The notes beneath the pieces were generated by a model, which did not search any database, was not told the DNA's origin, and saw nothing but the letters and a program-made list of their open reading frames with translations. A stretch of 58,437 bases of DNA from Phoronis australis. Its lineage: Eukaryota > Phoronida > Phoronidae. The position numbers and the translations under genes are program-made. This document shows, piece after piece, positions 35,310 to 48,530 of the stretch. The stretch is taken from contig NMRA01000095.1 in NCBI GenBank assembly GCA_002633005.1, positions 845,964 to 904,400 on the forward strand. Reading direction: 5' to 3'. Every line of letters starts with the position of its first letter. Position 1 is the first letter of the stretch.

Positions 35310-36127
35310 CTGAAATGGAAAATACACCTCGGGAGTAATATGGTATAGTGGTCCTAGTTTGGCATATAACAATCCGTACGTGGCCATTTATTCGATTCAG
35401 CGTAGGTGACTATTGGTTGTTTTAGAAATTAGTTTTGGTAGCTATTCAAATTGTCAATTTTATTTAAACTGAGTTGTAATTTATAACGTGCTATAATACT
35501 GTACGTGGATATATTTTTAATTCCTTTTTTAATCAGGAAATATTCATGGAGATAAAGAACTTGTTCACTCTTGAAGGTCGAAAAAATTGAGGTCTTGCAA
35601 GCACATGACTTAGTACTTGTAAGTCGGGGACAATTTTCTAAACTAATGGCCATTTTCATTATCGAAACTGCAAATGCTCTTTTTGATCACAAAATACACT
35701 TTGGTAAGAAGTGAGCAATGTGCCACGGCAAAATATCAACAATTTATGACAATGAACATGACGAACAAGTGAAACTTCAAAGATATGTGGCACCAGACAA
35801 GATTTTGAAAATTTATAGACATACGACAGAATGTTAGCAGCCTTTGAAAACGAAAAAGGCAATCTTGACAATTATTATTGCTGTTCGAAAATGGTGCCAT
35901 TTTACCGTAACCCACGCATGCACTCTCTCACACACGTGTTCACATAATACATGCATTGTTTCATATACATGAGTTTAGAAAACGGACGGATGACATGTGC
36001 GGGTTTAACTAATGGGGGTGATTTGTTTGTGTAAGAGAGTCAGAGAAAGTACCTCAATTATACTCTCCAGTCTTTCGATCCAGAATAGTGTGTATGTTGC
36101 ATTCAGTATTGTCACGACTCATGGATT

Positions 36128-36650
36128 TCTATGAAGTAGTATCAATTTATATGAATATTTGCGTGATTCAATGCAAATTTTCTATGAAGTAATATCATTT
36201 TATATGAATATTTGCGTGATTCAATGCATATTTTCTATGAAGTAGTATCAATTCATATGAATATTTGCGTGATTCAATGTATATTTCTATGAAGTAGTAT
36301 CAATTTATATGAATATTTGCGTGATTCAATGCATATTTTCTATGAATTAGTATCAATTTATATGAATATTTGCGTGATTCGATGCATATTTTCTATGAAG
36401 TAGTATCAATTTATATGAATATTTGTGTGATTCAATGCATATTTCTATGAAGTAGTATCAATTTATATGAATATTTGCGTGATTCAATGCATATTTTCTA
36501 TGAAGTAGTATCAGTTTATATGAATATTTGCGTGATTCAATGTATATTTCTATGAAGTAGTATCCATTTATATGAATATTTGCGTTATTCAAAGCGTATT
36601 TCTATGAAATATCAATATATATGAATATTTGCGTGATTCAATGCATATTT
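36128..36650. repeat. 52-53-bp minisatellite, about 10 copies
   Basis: Tandem units of CTATGAAGTAGTATCAATTT plus ATATGAATATTTGCGTGATT plus CAATGCATATTTT. Internal copies are highly alike; the end copies are more diverged, as expected of an array homogenised by unequal exchange. Confidence 0.9.
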
Positions 36651-38203
36651 ACACGAGTTAAGAATATTTATGTAGATTTCACAGCAGTTTGAAATTTTTT
36701 CCGTCTGCCTTAAAACACATAAAAAATAATATTTAACATAGTTTGAAATAGTGTAAAAGTATAATAACGGGACGAAATACTCTGGAACATCACCCAGGAA
36801 TAATTGGCCACCACTCTCCCTGTTCACATTGGCACGGCGTTTTGGTCGGTGATATGTCTCGGCGAGCTGTCCTCAGGTGGTAATCTTTTTATGTGATTGC
36901 AATGAAAAAAAACATTCGGTGCCTTCGCCGTTTCAGTGCAGACTTTATTGAACACTTTTGTCTCAGCTCATATTTTACAAATTGTACGAGCAATTAAAAC
37001 TGTATTAAATCCCTTTAATCGACATTGTCGAATAAAAAAAAAAGAGAGCCACCAGTGGCGGATAGCGAAACGCGAATTCGAAGCGCGTAGCGGCTAGCGG
37101 GGAGAATTTTTTGATTGGAAGCCAAATAGTGTAATTTCCTTGCATCCTGGCGAGTTTGTGACTATTAACGTGTCTCTCGAGTTTTCATAAAGATGCTTTA
37201 AAACTCTTCTCTATTTCGTCTCATGAATTCGGCTCATAAGTACCGTTAAGGTAACCAGGTTGTACTTAAGTTCAAATATCTTAAATTCTGTTAGCCCTAA
37301 AGTATATATTTTGATGAAAGGTGAATAAATTTCTTAACAAAATTTATTATTATTTTTATAAACTTGTCCTTGTTTTTTTACGATTTTCGTTTTCTTAGTA
37401 TTTTTTTACTTTGAACAGAGATTTTAAGAACATTGTTCCTCCAATCATATTTATCTTTTGAATCAGTTTTTGCTCAAAATGCTCTAAGACGTCGATAATT
37501 AAAAAAACTAAGACCTACATCAAAAATTTGAGACATGGTTCCCTAAAAATGCCTTGTTTTTTATTTTTTTTTTGTTTTTTATTTTTTTGAAATTCTGTCT
37601 CAAGGAGATTGAAAGCTCCTGAACCCCCCACCTCCCGTACATTGGAACTGGAGAGTTCGAACCTACAGTGAAGTTGGGTGTCCCCAGAACGGACAGGAAT
37701 GAGGTGTGCAACTGTTGTGCGTGAACTTATAATGTTGCTTAATCTCAAGATCGTGAACTTGGACTTGAATATTCATTTGGGCAATCCGGTGAATTTGTTC
37801 AGTGTAAAGAATTATATTGTAATTATTGGCCTCACGAACACATATTTTCTCCTTTAACGTCAAAGAATCGGAGGAATGTGTGAATGGTTAAATCAATTAT
37901 TGTTTGGTGCTTATGATCGCCAATGGTTGGAAAAATATCGGTTAAAATTTGCGTTAGTCTATTAATTTGATTTAGAACAGTACAAATTTTTATCAACGTA
38001 TATTCCAAGTTCACACATACGCGCTCTTGAGATAAAGCAAGATTCCAAGTTCACGCACAGCACGACAACTTGTTGTTTCTTAAGAGGTGTCTCTACCAGT
38101 ACTGTTGTGTTCTTTACAACAAAAGGTCGAATCGGCGTGTAGTTTACGGAAAGTTTAGTTCGCGAATATCTGTTTTCTTTACATATTTGCGATATGCTTT
38201 CAG

Positions 38204-41200
38204 ATGAGACGCAAAATGACATTGCTTTTCAAAATGGGGATCACAGTGATAGTTGTGATTGCAGTTGTGTTATTTTATTGTGTTCATGACGACCATGTAA
38301 GCAGTCAGAGTGCCGAGAAGAGAAATCAGGAGCGCCTGGTGGTAGTCTCTGATGAGTCTGACGTGCTGAGTGGTTTTGTTGGCGACGCACTCGACGAAGG
38401 AGTCGATGTCGATGCAAAACTCATAGATCAGGGGTTGAAAGACGAATCTAATAAGGTTAAATATATTTATCGTGTTAGTGAAACCCAAAATGGTGTTCCT
38501 GTCAAAACCGTACAAGGAGAAAAAAGTAAAGATTCAGAGAAAAGTGTCAAGAATCTACTGGACTCGAATCCGGTACTAAAAGCTAACCTGGAAGAAGTTG
38601 CTAAAAACATCAGACTGGAAGAAGATACTGAAACTCAACAAAGACAAATGGTTTCAAAAGATCCTGAGAACCTGAAATCTGTCAAGAATGTGGCAGAACC
38701 CAGCAAGGAGGAATTGCAGCAACAGATTAGGTTATTGTGTTTCATTGAAGTTCCATTATTGCTCTGTTTGATAATTTTGATTGGTGAACAAGTTCTGTTT
38801 CTATTTTTAATGGTTGGACAAAGTACTTTGTTGTGTGGCACTGTTGTCTCCAGGGATTAGTTTTATTTTTTTAGTTTTATAGCCCCCAGCCCCCTTGTGG
38901 TGCACCACCCATAGACCATAGGCGACACGGCATTGAAGAAAGTGGGGGCTATGGCCCCCCACCCCGATGGTGCGCTACCCATGAACTATGCTAATGTATA
39001 GCAGGAACTAAATAACAATGCTATTTTAACATAATCTCTACTGTTGTATTCATTGACATCTTATGAATGTGACAACAAAAAATTCCGAAAATAAGGGACC
39101 TTTGCACTATTGACTTTCTTTGGAGACTCACATAGACAACACCGGGTCACAATACTTAATGGACACAGTTCAGTGATTTGCGGTTGACCATTATCAACAC
39201 AAATCTCATTCTTAAAAGTATTTGGTAATTTTCAGCCCTCTTCTTATCACATCGTCTACTCGTCGCCTTATGTTGTGTTTCTAACTAATTTGGCCAAGCA
39301 ATCACAGAGATAAGGAATTAGCGTTCAAGCTCCACTTTAATGTTCTTGAACTAACACCAGTGTTGAAACTTTTATTTCAGTTCAGGGAATCCAAGTGTAT
39401 TCCAGGATAAATATGTTCACCTGTCTGTGGTTGCCTGCGGCGACCGCCTTGAGGAAACTATGGTTATGCTCAAGTCTGCTGTACTACAAGCCATTAAACC
39501 ACTCAGGTTTCATATCTTTGCTGAATCAGGTCTCCATAGTCAGTTCAAAGAAGAGGTGTGTTCTGCAGCTTTAACTGTTTGATTACAACACAAGCTACGC
39601 TTTTGCATTTGTACCAGTGTTTAGAACCTCCATTTCACCCTGGTTAGGTGGCTAAAAAACAAATTTTAAATTGGATTACGCCTTTTACTCTCATAAAAGG
39701 AGTCTCATGATGTACCTTATGGCTTCACATGGTATGACTTAATTGCCATTGCCAACAAGAACATCGAAACCATCATTGACTCAGGATTGCAAATTTGAAA
39801 TTGACACACACCCTTTCTTGAAAAAGAATATTAATTGTTCTATTTGAGTAAAACACCTAATTTAATTTTTGTTTGTAGCCGGCAAAATGCAAGTGAAATT
39901 GGTGTGGTATTTAGATGTTTCTTGCATTGGCGTATTTGGGGGGGGGGGAAGGGGCCCGGGCCACCCCCATGCAACTTTCAGGAGGCCTGTACACATACAA
40001 CCACGCTTTGCCCAATTCCCCGAGGCACCATGTTGGGGCCCCCCCTTATGGTATCCTAGATCCGCCACTGTCAAGGTAGGTGGGTGATTTGGCTGCGTGT
40101 TCTGATGCAACATCTTTTGTGGCAAGCACCTGTTATTAGCTTTGCTTAGTGCTCCAAGATCAGATATGTGTCACCTCGGAACATTTGGGTTACATATGCT
40201 CCACTGAAGGTGACGACAATTGACAACTTCTTTCGGACATATGTACTACCACTGTGCCTTGTGCTGACAATTCTATTTGTTATATTTGCATCCGTATCTG
40301 GTAAGTAGGGTTTTGTTTGGGAGATGACGAGTCCTCCCATTTTCTGATTGGTTCAATATTTTCTGCAGCATTCATATGACACTGATGAATTATCATAGAA
40401 GCATACCATTTGGGGTACAGTCTGGGTTCATTTCAAGGCTTTGAGTTGCTCATAAATGCATCTTGCAGGTCTGGCATTGAGAGTATTATGCGCCTCTTTT
40501 ACAGCTTGAACGGTGGCCTGAATATTTTAGACATAAAGTAATCTATGACATTCATCCCATCACATTCCCTGAAGGAGAAAATGCTCAAGAATGGAAGAAA
40601 CTGTTTAAACCATGTGCTTCTCAAAGGTTATTCCTGCCGGTAAGTCATAACTGGTGATCACTAAAAAAACTGAGGTAAAGTGACCTATGCTCACCTTGAG
40701 TGAACTTGCTTTTAAAAATATTTAATGTTCTCTTAAAAGGATATTAAACCCTCTGTTATGAATTGATATTAGTCATTCCTCATTGTCTCACGTGAACGAT
40801 AAAAGCAATATTTGACTGAAAACACTTACTCACTGCATCATACGACAGGTGTCTTGTGGTTGTTGTTATGTAGTCCATCCTATAGTTGCCATGTAATTCA
40901 CCTGAAGTGTCAATCACACTTGCCAGTCTAACGACATCGTAAAGAGTTTTCGAAGTTAACTTGCTCCCCAAACGTTTGAAGGCTGACGTGGATTCCACTT
41001 TTTAATGTTTTGTTAAAGAGCTAGATGGGAAAGTGGTTGTTGATATAGATCAGGTAATGGGTCAAAACCAGTTTATTGTTGGTTTAATGGTGTTTCCTTA
41101 TTGAACTGCTGTAACCCCAGTTGAATATTTCCAAAATGTACAAATGCTCGGTCTGAAAATTCACTCTAAGCTTTCCTGTAACACTTAGTCGGATATTTCA

Positions 41201-44200
41201 GTTCAATAATATTTGTTTTATTCATTTTAAGTGAATTAAAAACATTAAAAAGTACCCTGTAGTGAGTGGTATGTGCTCTCATATTGAATTTGGAAAATCT
41301 TTTCATTCAGCTTATACTGAAGACAATTGACGCCCTCCTGTACGTTGACACTGACATCCTGTTCATGCGTCCCATTGATGACGTCTGGGCCCACTTTGAG
41401 AAGTTCAATTCATCACACATTGCTGCTCTTGCGCCCGAACATGAAGATGCGGCAGCAGGCTGGTATAATCGCTTCGCCAGACATCCCTACTATGGAAAGC
41501 TAGGTAATCATAAAGACAGTTTAGATTAGCTATCTCTTGCCGCTGGATGAATATAGAAAATTACAAAGCAGGTTATTAAGTGACCATCCTGAGATTCTTG
41601 AGAGTTGCTGTTTGGAAGCACACAAAACAAGTTTTCAATTAAGTTGGTGATGTTTCTCTGTGCGCAGACATTACTCAAACTGTGTGCATGGACAAGAGTT
41701 GAACAAATTTCCATTTCCGGGCCGTGACAGATGATGATTCATTGTGACTCATCATACCGCGTACCCCGCCAAAATATTCCGGTAGCTTTAATGGTCATGG
41801 CGGGGAGTTTCACTTGCTCTCAGTTGCCATGACGAGAAATTCCAAATCATTTTGTTCTATTATTTTTGCATTGTACCATGTATAAGAATTTACTGAATGA
41901 TGATTGGTTAACAAGTGGTTTAAACTTGATGTTTTATAACTGTCGATTAGGTGCTTTTACCTTTGCCTGTTTTGACAATAAAATCTCTATGAAGTTGGAT
42001 TTATAGTTAAAATTTCCCTTTACATTCTCTCTATATGACAAATATTGATTAATTGGGAAGATATCCTCTGAAGAGCATCAAACAAATACTGCAGTCCGGT
42101 TAATCTTGGAACGAGTTATTATGTATACAGCAACGTAGCTCTGTGGAACTGAAACTCACCTTATACCAACTGCTACAGTGGAGGAAGTCAGTGTGGCCTT
42201 GTGGGATAATTGTCCGCTTCCTTTACTTAAGGCCGTGGGTTCAATCCCTATTGGGACACATTGCTAGACCCTTGGGTGAGGTCTATAGCTCCTCAGCTCA
42301 GTTTTAGTTATATATTAATAAAGCATACTGATGGTTGCAGGTGGTCAGTGCAATGGGCACACCTGAGTGGCTTGCCCATGCCTTTACAATGTGTGCCAGA
42401 CTGCCTGCTATAATTATTGTTTATATTTTGAACTATTACAGTCAATACTAAATTGCGGAATTGAATGTTTTTTATGTTCCATAATCAAAATAATCCGAGT
42501 TGTTCTTATTGTTGGACTGCAGGTGTCAACTCAGGTGTTATGCTGATGAACTTGACGAGATTGCGTGAGATGGACTTTGGGAAGATCATGATCGACTACT
42601 ATAAAATTTACAAATACAACATCACCTGGGGCGACCAGGACTTGATCAATGTTCTTTTTCATAATTACCCAGGTACACTTTCAGGCTTTCTCATGATCAG
42701 TCAATTCCGTATTAACATTACGATGTTGAATCATGGTTTAAAGATTCTGTTGCCATTCTTTTACCGATTAAGGCGCATTTTCAACGAGACTGCACTTTTT
42801 TAAAATAAACTGGTAAACGTCAAACTTTGGCAAAGTTTTGATGCAAAAAAGTGAGACTTAACACTCATTGAATTGCGGAATCGATAGCTGGGCATAATGA
42901 CGGCAAGTTAATCATCAACCAAAGTTCCTGCATTATAAAGAAACATGTTGTGGAAAAAGCTCTATCTTAATGTTGATTCTGACAGAGACTGCGACAAAGT
43001 TTGCCTGAGTCTGTCCAGTTTATTTTGAAAACTGCAGTGTGAACGAACCCTTTGTACCAGTGACATTATTTTGTGCTTTAATTTCTTTGAATGTCTGACA
43101 AAAGTAATTGGACAAAATATCGACTCTCTGGTGTGATGACAAATTTAAATTCTGTTCACAGCAAAATGACTGGATATCATGGTAGCAAAATTTATCCTGC
43201 TAACTGAGACCAATGAAGTTCTGGTTTCTAAAGCAACCGCTTTCGGTGTTATATTGCTGAAATCACAAGTCAGTGTTATCTCTTTATACTAGTTTTGAGC
43301 ATGTGCAGGAAAGACTAGAAAACTTAAAATTTTCAACATGAAAAAAATGAAGTGTTTTAATGCATGTTGAAAAGCACAAAGCCGTCGTGATTATGTAGAT
43401 ATTGTTAAAACGTATGCTTGAAAAAATCATAAATTTGTGCTGTGATTCTTATTACTGTTAAATGGCGGAACTTTTTCATAAAAGTTTTGTTTGTTGTAGA
43501 GAAACTTTACGTGTACCAGTGTGATTGGAACTACCGGCCTGACCACTGTATGTACATGAGTGTTTGTAAAGATGCCGAGCATAACGGTGCGTCTGTGATC
43601 CACGGCAGTCGACAGACTTTCCATAATGACAAACAGCCCTCATTTAAAGCTGTCTACAATGCATTTGATAAGGTGGGTTGAATCATTGTGTTTAATAAGC
43701 CATCACCACTTACTCAAACCAGCAGAAAATTTGCATACTGGTGCATTTCAAGCCATGTCTCAATTTGAAGTGTGGGATTTGTTATAACCATTGTGACAGT
43801 CAGTTGATTGATTATATATTCATGAAAGCTGTTCGTGACCATTGTGCTTACATAGGCAGCATCAATGTGACATTTACGTACTCGAGGTCAGGTTTTCACT
43901 ACGGTAAATGTGCTCCAGTTTGGACAGGTTCGAAAATTTGATGTACCAAAGTTGAATGTTATTGATTTTGAAGACTTGAAATTGGGCAATTTTGGCATTC
44001 ATTCACCGTATTTCTCAGATATCAGATGCTGCATTTTGCATCAAAAATAGATTTGGCAGTTCCTAAAATTTTTGAGAATGGCGACGTTTTCATTTGTACT
44101 GATAATACTCAACAATGAGACGAATGACCCTTGTAAATCTTTAATTTGGTACGGCGTATATTGGCTATTCTAAAATTTGGTACGTCTGCCCTTGAGCCAA

Positions 44201-45356
44201 ATTATTAAATTTTCACTATCCCGAAGTGGAGATTTTTCATCATTATTTAAGCAGTACCACCTTTGATATGACAGGACCCTACTGTTTGCAATTCATGGGC
44301 AATTTACAGGGTTCAGCTGATTTGGTGTGATTTAGGTGCATGCACAAACAATGTAAAATGAAATCTTTTCACCAGGGACGTCCGATCACATGGTACTGTA
44401 GGCTGTATGACAATTCCCTCTCGGTGATAAGGAGTTATGATGAGTTGAGTGCAGCACGTTTCAAAATATGTTACTTGTCAAAATAGCTTGAAAGACGTGT
44501 AATGATGTTGAAACTTTAGCTAAAATTGTCATCGTGAAAGTTTGCAAGAAGAAATCATTGAGGTGAAGTGAGGTATTGAAAACTAGCTTTGACTGTTAAA
44601 AGGTGAAAATGACTTTCAGTGGTTAGTTTTGATAACACAGGGAGATGGAATTGTTGAAATGAAGTGCAGGATTGACTTGGGAAGAGCCGTATTTGTGACG
44701 TGTAGGCCAGGATTGTGCTGGTGTAGTGGCAGTTGAATTGCTTGCCTCGACAATGTAGTGTACTGATCAAACACAATGTGTTAAAAGGTGCAGGGCATTA
44801 ATAGCATAGTGTGAATAAAAAGGTGAACGAATGACAGTACGTATTAGAAAAAATGGGAATGTTCCAAACCTAGCACTCCACACCAACGGTGCAAGGTGAA
44901 ATGTTTACAGGTTTTAACATTGTGATGTGTTTTCTATCACATTCAGCCTATTTTTCCTCCACCAGTGTGTACCGCTTGAAACATTTGATTTGATTAAAGT
45001 CATGTTTGTCATTGACTTGATATGACCAAAACTTCAGGTTAACACTGTTGTGTTTGGAACATAAACAAACTGACGTCCAGAGTTCAGCAGCATCTTCTGC
45101 AGTGGGTTACTGAACCTCTCATGTGTTGTGGCATAGTTGGATGATGGTTCATCACAAGTTATTATTACACCTGAAAAATGTTGATTTGTATTTCTTTTTA
45201 TTCCAGTTCAAAATGGGGAATGACTTGACAGGACTGGTGACAATGATGAAGCAGTTACTAAAGGAGACCAGTGAGACACAATGTGGCAAAGTGGCCAACA
45301 TATTCACTGATCAACTGGAGAGACATGTCAAGGGCAGGCGTGTACCCTCCGCATAA
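38204..45356 (+). CDS. GXYLT1: Glucoside xylosyltransferase (GXYLT1/2-like, GT8 family)
   Basis: GXYLT enzymes add xylose from UDP-xylose to O-glucose on EGF repeats of Notch in the secretory pathway. Seven exons: 38204-38730, 39381-39555, 40505-40639, 41311-41503, 42523-42672, 43500-43672 and 45207-45356 (stop TAA). All phases agree, giving 1503 nt and 500 residues (human GXYLT1 440). A type II signal anchor ([17 protein letters not shown]) lies near residues 10-26, followed by a stem of about 150 charged residues, longer than in vertebrates. The catalytic part starts at [20 protein letters not shown], then RFHIFAESG, the metal-binding DxD at 292-294 ([13 protein letters not shown]), [11 protein letters not shown] from residue 344, [12 protein letters not shown], and VIHGSRQ near the end. 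The GXYLT1/GXYLT2 split is vertebrate, so the symbol means orthologue of the pair. An acceptor-like 'tgctttcag' sits just before the ATG, so an upstream non-coding exon is possible. Confidence 0.94.
38878..38993 (-). repeat. GC-rich dimeric palindromic repeat, copy 4
   Basis: Reverse orientation, in GXYLT intron 1 directly after the first coding exon. It has two units with the GGGGGCTATGGCCCCC core. It begins inside the core of its first unit, so it appears 5'-truncated. Confidence 0.7.
39930..40073. repeat. Dispersed 'aTCCGCCACTG' repeat in GXYLT intron 2
   Basis: Starts with a G run and GGGCCCGGGCC, ends CCTAGATCCGCCACTG. A related element is at about 4958-5040 (GGGGCGGATCCAGGATTT ... AAATCCGCCACTGC), where the two ends are inverted copies, and a degenerate end is near 365-405. 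Fits a short non-autonomous DNA element. Confidence 0.5.
42190..42330 (+). repeat. tRNA-derived SINE in GXYLT intron 4
   Basis: Shows a B-box match (GGGTTCAATCCC) about 45 bases after an A-box-like segment, followed by a tRNA-unrelated body. Acceptor pairing is absent, so it is not a tRNA gene. Confidence 0.5.
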
Positions 45357-47791
45357 CGTGAACTTTTCTGGGAGGTATCTAGTCACTGCCAAACACACCG
45401 ATTGACAACTTGGCCACTTTCCTGTTCTTGACCCAGTTAATCCTAAATTTCATGGGAGATAACTACAGCTTGAGAAATTGGCAGACGACGTGAAGACAGT
45501 TTTACCAAATCCCGAAAGAAAGACAAGTTTTACACACTTTTTGAATCAATTACGGTGGATCGTTTAGATGTTGAATTGCAGTTGCTAAAATGGCTTCTAA
45601 TCTGTTGCTGATGGAGGTTTAATTGGCCAAATTCAAACCGATCTGATTCTGAATCAGAGTTTGAAATGTCAGACGTAGTATGTACTGGTCTGGTGGGGTT
45701 AAATTTCAACCAAAACCATTCACTGATGGTTGATAATGTTTCACACCTTTATCTTGAACACTGTACCTTGTGAACACCCACCTCAATGTACTGTATGGTG
45801 TTATAGTTTTATTGCGATATTGGTGTATTTTATGTGAAAAATAATTGAAAGCAGGGTTCTCAGGGTTGAGTTTGCATGAACTGTATGATTAGGCCATTAA
45901 TGATTGTTTTTATTTAAATGAGTTGGTTTGTGAATTGATGCCCAGACTAACAGATGGGCAGCTGACAGGTTTGAACTGGTTCTGGATTTTGTCGCCTATA
46001 GCTATTGAGCCCCACCCACTTTTGCATGTAGTCCAGGTTCTGTAGTTCAGTGGAACTATTGTGTCGTTGCTCTGGACTAGTTTTGACCTTTGAAGCAAGA
46101 TTTGGAATTTGTCTCCTTCTGAGTTTATTTAGTAGAAACTTTTCAATATCTTACATGAACTGCGTTATGTTTCCCTGGATACTTGAAATGCCATTCCAAT
46201 AAGATTGTTCATGGTCACTTTCAGTGGACTGCACTGATATCAGATTCATACTCAATATCTTTATATTAGTGTGATCCACCGAAATAGTCCCTAAACATTC
46301 CTCTTTACATTTCAAACATAAGCAATATTTTTGAAATCATACTGCTATGCCAGTCATTTTGTGCCTCTGGTTTTGAACTATATTTTTTCTTGAGACAGTA
46401 TTCCACAAACTTAGGAAAGATGCTCACTCCAAGCTACACACCAAATTATTAAGAATTTCTCACTTAATACATTCAGATATAGAATGTCTATGTTGGGTTG
46501 CGATGTGTGTGACGGCTCAACATGTAAATATTAATATATTATAACCTGCTAGAGTTCACTGGCTTCTGAGTCAGTTGTTAATTTGGGTTTGTGTAAAAAT
46601 CGGTTTGAAGGTTTTTGAAAAAGATAACACTCATCCAATCTTGACCAATGGGCTGCTTAGGCTAGGCAGATTACCAGCAAAATGCACCATTTTAGAATTT
46701 GCCAAACCCAGTAAATTAAAGTCTGAAGCGTTTTGTTGAGAAACAGAAAAAGAATAATGTCGTGGTATGGAATATTATGAGACCAATTTTATAAAAGGAA
46801 AGGAATTTGATTGCCGTATTTTATTCAGCTAAACTATACAAAATATACATGTACAACAAAAAGTAAGGGTCTTTGAATTTTTGGAGACTCGATATAGAGC
46901 TTCATTAACGTCGTTCTTTCTGTCAAGAAACTAAGTTTTTATTAATTCCCGTTTCCGTTATAAAATTGTTCTCATCATGTTTCTTACTCAGTTTAGAACT
47001 GATCTCTGGCCTTGGGAAGAACTGGTATTTGGTTATTTTGGCAGTTCCTCATTTCTTTTAGACATGCGCAAGTTGGGACGACCTGGGGAGATTCAGTTGG
47101 CGAAGTGGAATTTTATTGTGCCCATCATTCATGTCACAGTCTACCTTCCTTTGGATTGGCTAGTGACAAATTTTAGTAACACAACTTTTACATCTGATTG
47201 GAACGTTGTTATTAGTTAAAGCTACATGTTGAAGCGATTACAACTAAATGCGACACACCTACTGCTTCGGTTACAGTCAAACACCACAGACTATGATAAA
47301 ATTACTGTAGAGGCTACATAATTCAAGTTTCTAAATCTCAAACTACAAAGAGGTTGTCAAGGACATACACTGTACGCGAGCTTGACGTAAAGAGTGTTTA
47401 CGACACAGCAAGTAGTCAAAGTGGTCTTCCGTTGTATTACTTTTCGGGTAACTCAGTGGTGACCTCTTCCACCTAAGCACAGCAACAATGTCTTTGACAC
47501 TAACTCCACAAGATGGCGCCCGGTAAACGTCGGTTGAACTCAAGACCGGCAGGCAAAGATGGCTTGTGCCTCAGGAGGATGATGACATGAGCTGCGTTAT
47601 TGACCGCTTCTGAAGGATCTTAGTCTTAGCTCTGTTTGCCGTGCCATCTAGCAACTTGTATATTTGTATTTGTAACAATTAAAAGTACAATTCCACAAAA
47701 TTTCAAGTGTTCTTAAGCAACATTGATTCATTGGATTAGTCATTGAATCAACCGGGTTACAGATTTAACCGAACAATAAGCAAAACACTCA

Positions 47792-48022
47792 AAACAGCTT
47801 ATTATTTAAAATGAGTTATTCTTATTAAAATGACATAGGCAAAAATGAATTTCAGGCCTCAAAAGCGAGGCCCCTATATTAATATAGGGGCCCCGCCGAA
47901 AGGCGGCCGGAGAGCGGGGCCACCTATATAAATATAGATGGCCTCGCTTTTGAGGCCTGAAATTCAATTTTTTGCCTATGTCATTTTAATAAGAATAAGT
48001 CAATTCAAATAATCAGCTGTTT
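47792..48022. mobile_element. Near-perfect foldback (long inverted repeat) element
   Basis: Arms of about 90-100 bp: AAAACAGCTTATTATTT ... GACATAGGCAAAAATGAATT ... AGGCCTCAAAAGCGAGGCC on the left, with its complement on the right ending AATAATCAGCTGTTT. The centre holds two smaller palindromes (CCCTATATTAATATAGGG; CTATATAAATATAG) and a GC-rich segment. No coding content. The well-matched arms suggest a recent insertion or selection for the fold. Confidence 0.85.
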
Positions 48023-48469
48023 CAAGCTGATTTCGGCGTTCCGGCGCAACATATAGAGTTAAGACGAAACTGAGTGATTTTAATTTGACAATACATTTTA
48101 TAAATTGATAAACTGACATAGATTATGCACTACTTCTTTGCAAACGTCAAGTTAGTGCATAGAGAGGTTCTGCTTAGCAAGATTACCGTTGGCGCCATTT
48201 TCGAGTCGCTCTCTTGAAGTGGTGTTGAAACTTTCGTTTTAAGCTCAAGGACCAATCTCCGAAATCAAACTAGACTCGTTCTCAAATTTTACCCACTCAC
48301 CTTGTAGGATACAAGTAGTACTAAATCGTAAGTTTACTACTCGAAGCGCTACCGCGTAACTGGACTCGAGTTTTGGTTCTTGATCCAGAGTCCTAACTAA
48401 AGGAAGCACTGTAGTACTAGTTATAAAATATTAATTATCTCATTTTCACTTACGACGTACATTTTTTCA

Positions 48470-48530
48470 TACGTCATGTGCCGAAATCGGTGACACCTCA
48501 TGACGTCACTGGACATCTGCATGACGTAGT
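48470..48530. promoter_or_regulatory. Cluster of CRE/ATF-like TGACGT motifs
   Basis: TACGTCAT near 48470, palindromic TGACGTCA at 48501-48508 and ATGACGTA near 48521, three sites in about 60 bases, with 'ggcgccattttcg' 300 bases upstream. No gene start is recognised next to it, so a regulatory role is a guess. Confidence 0.3.

Larger units (their letters stand above)
31241..38203. other. Intergenic region between JMJD7 and GXYLT
   Basis: No recognised gene. It contains a weak candidate first exon (32908-33006), a tRNA-like SINE (33813-33890), two dispersed repeats (34125-34215; 34965-35096), a weak candidate exon on the minus strand (35108-35309) and a 53-bp minisatellite (36128-36650). AT-rich sequence with T and A runs fills 37000-37600. 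Confidence 0.5.

Noticed and set aside
39835-40125. Overlapping frames on both strands with Pro/Gly-rich peptides
   Set aside because: They fall in the G-run, 'TCCGCCACTG' repeat in GXYLT intron 2.
46977-47219. 80-codon frame with a hydrophobic patch after GXYLT
   Set aside because: No family match, weak start context, no splice partner; likely chance in AT-rich sequence.
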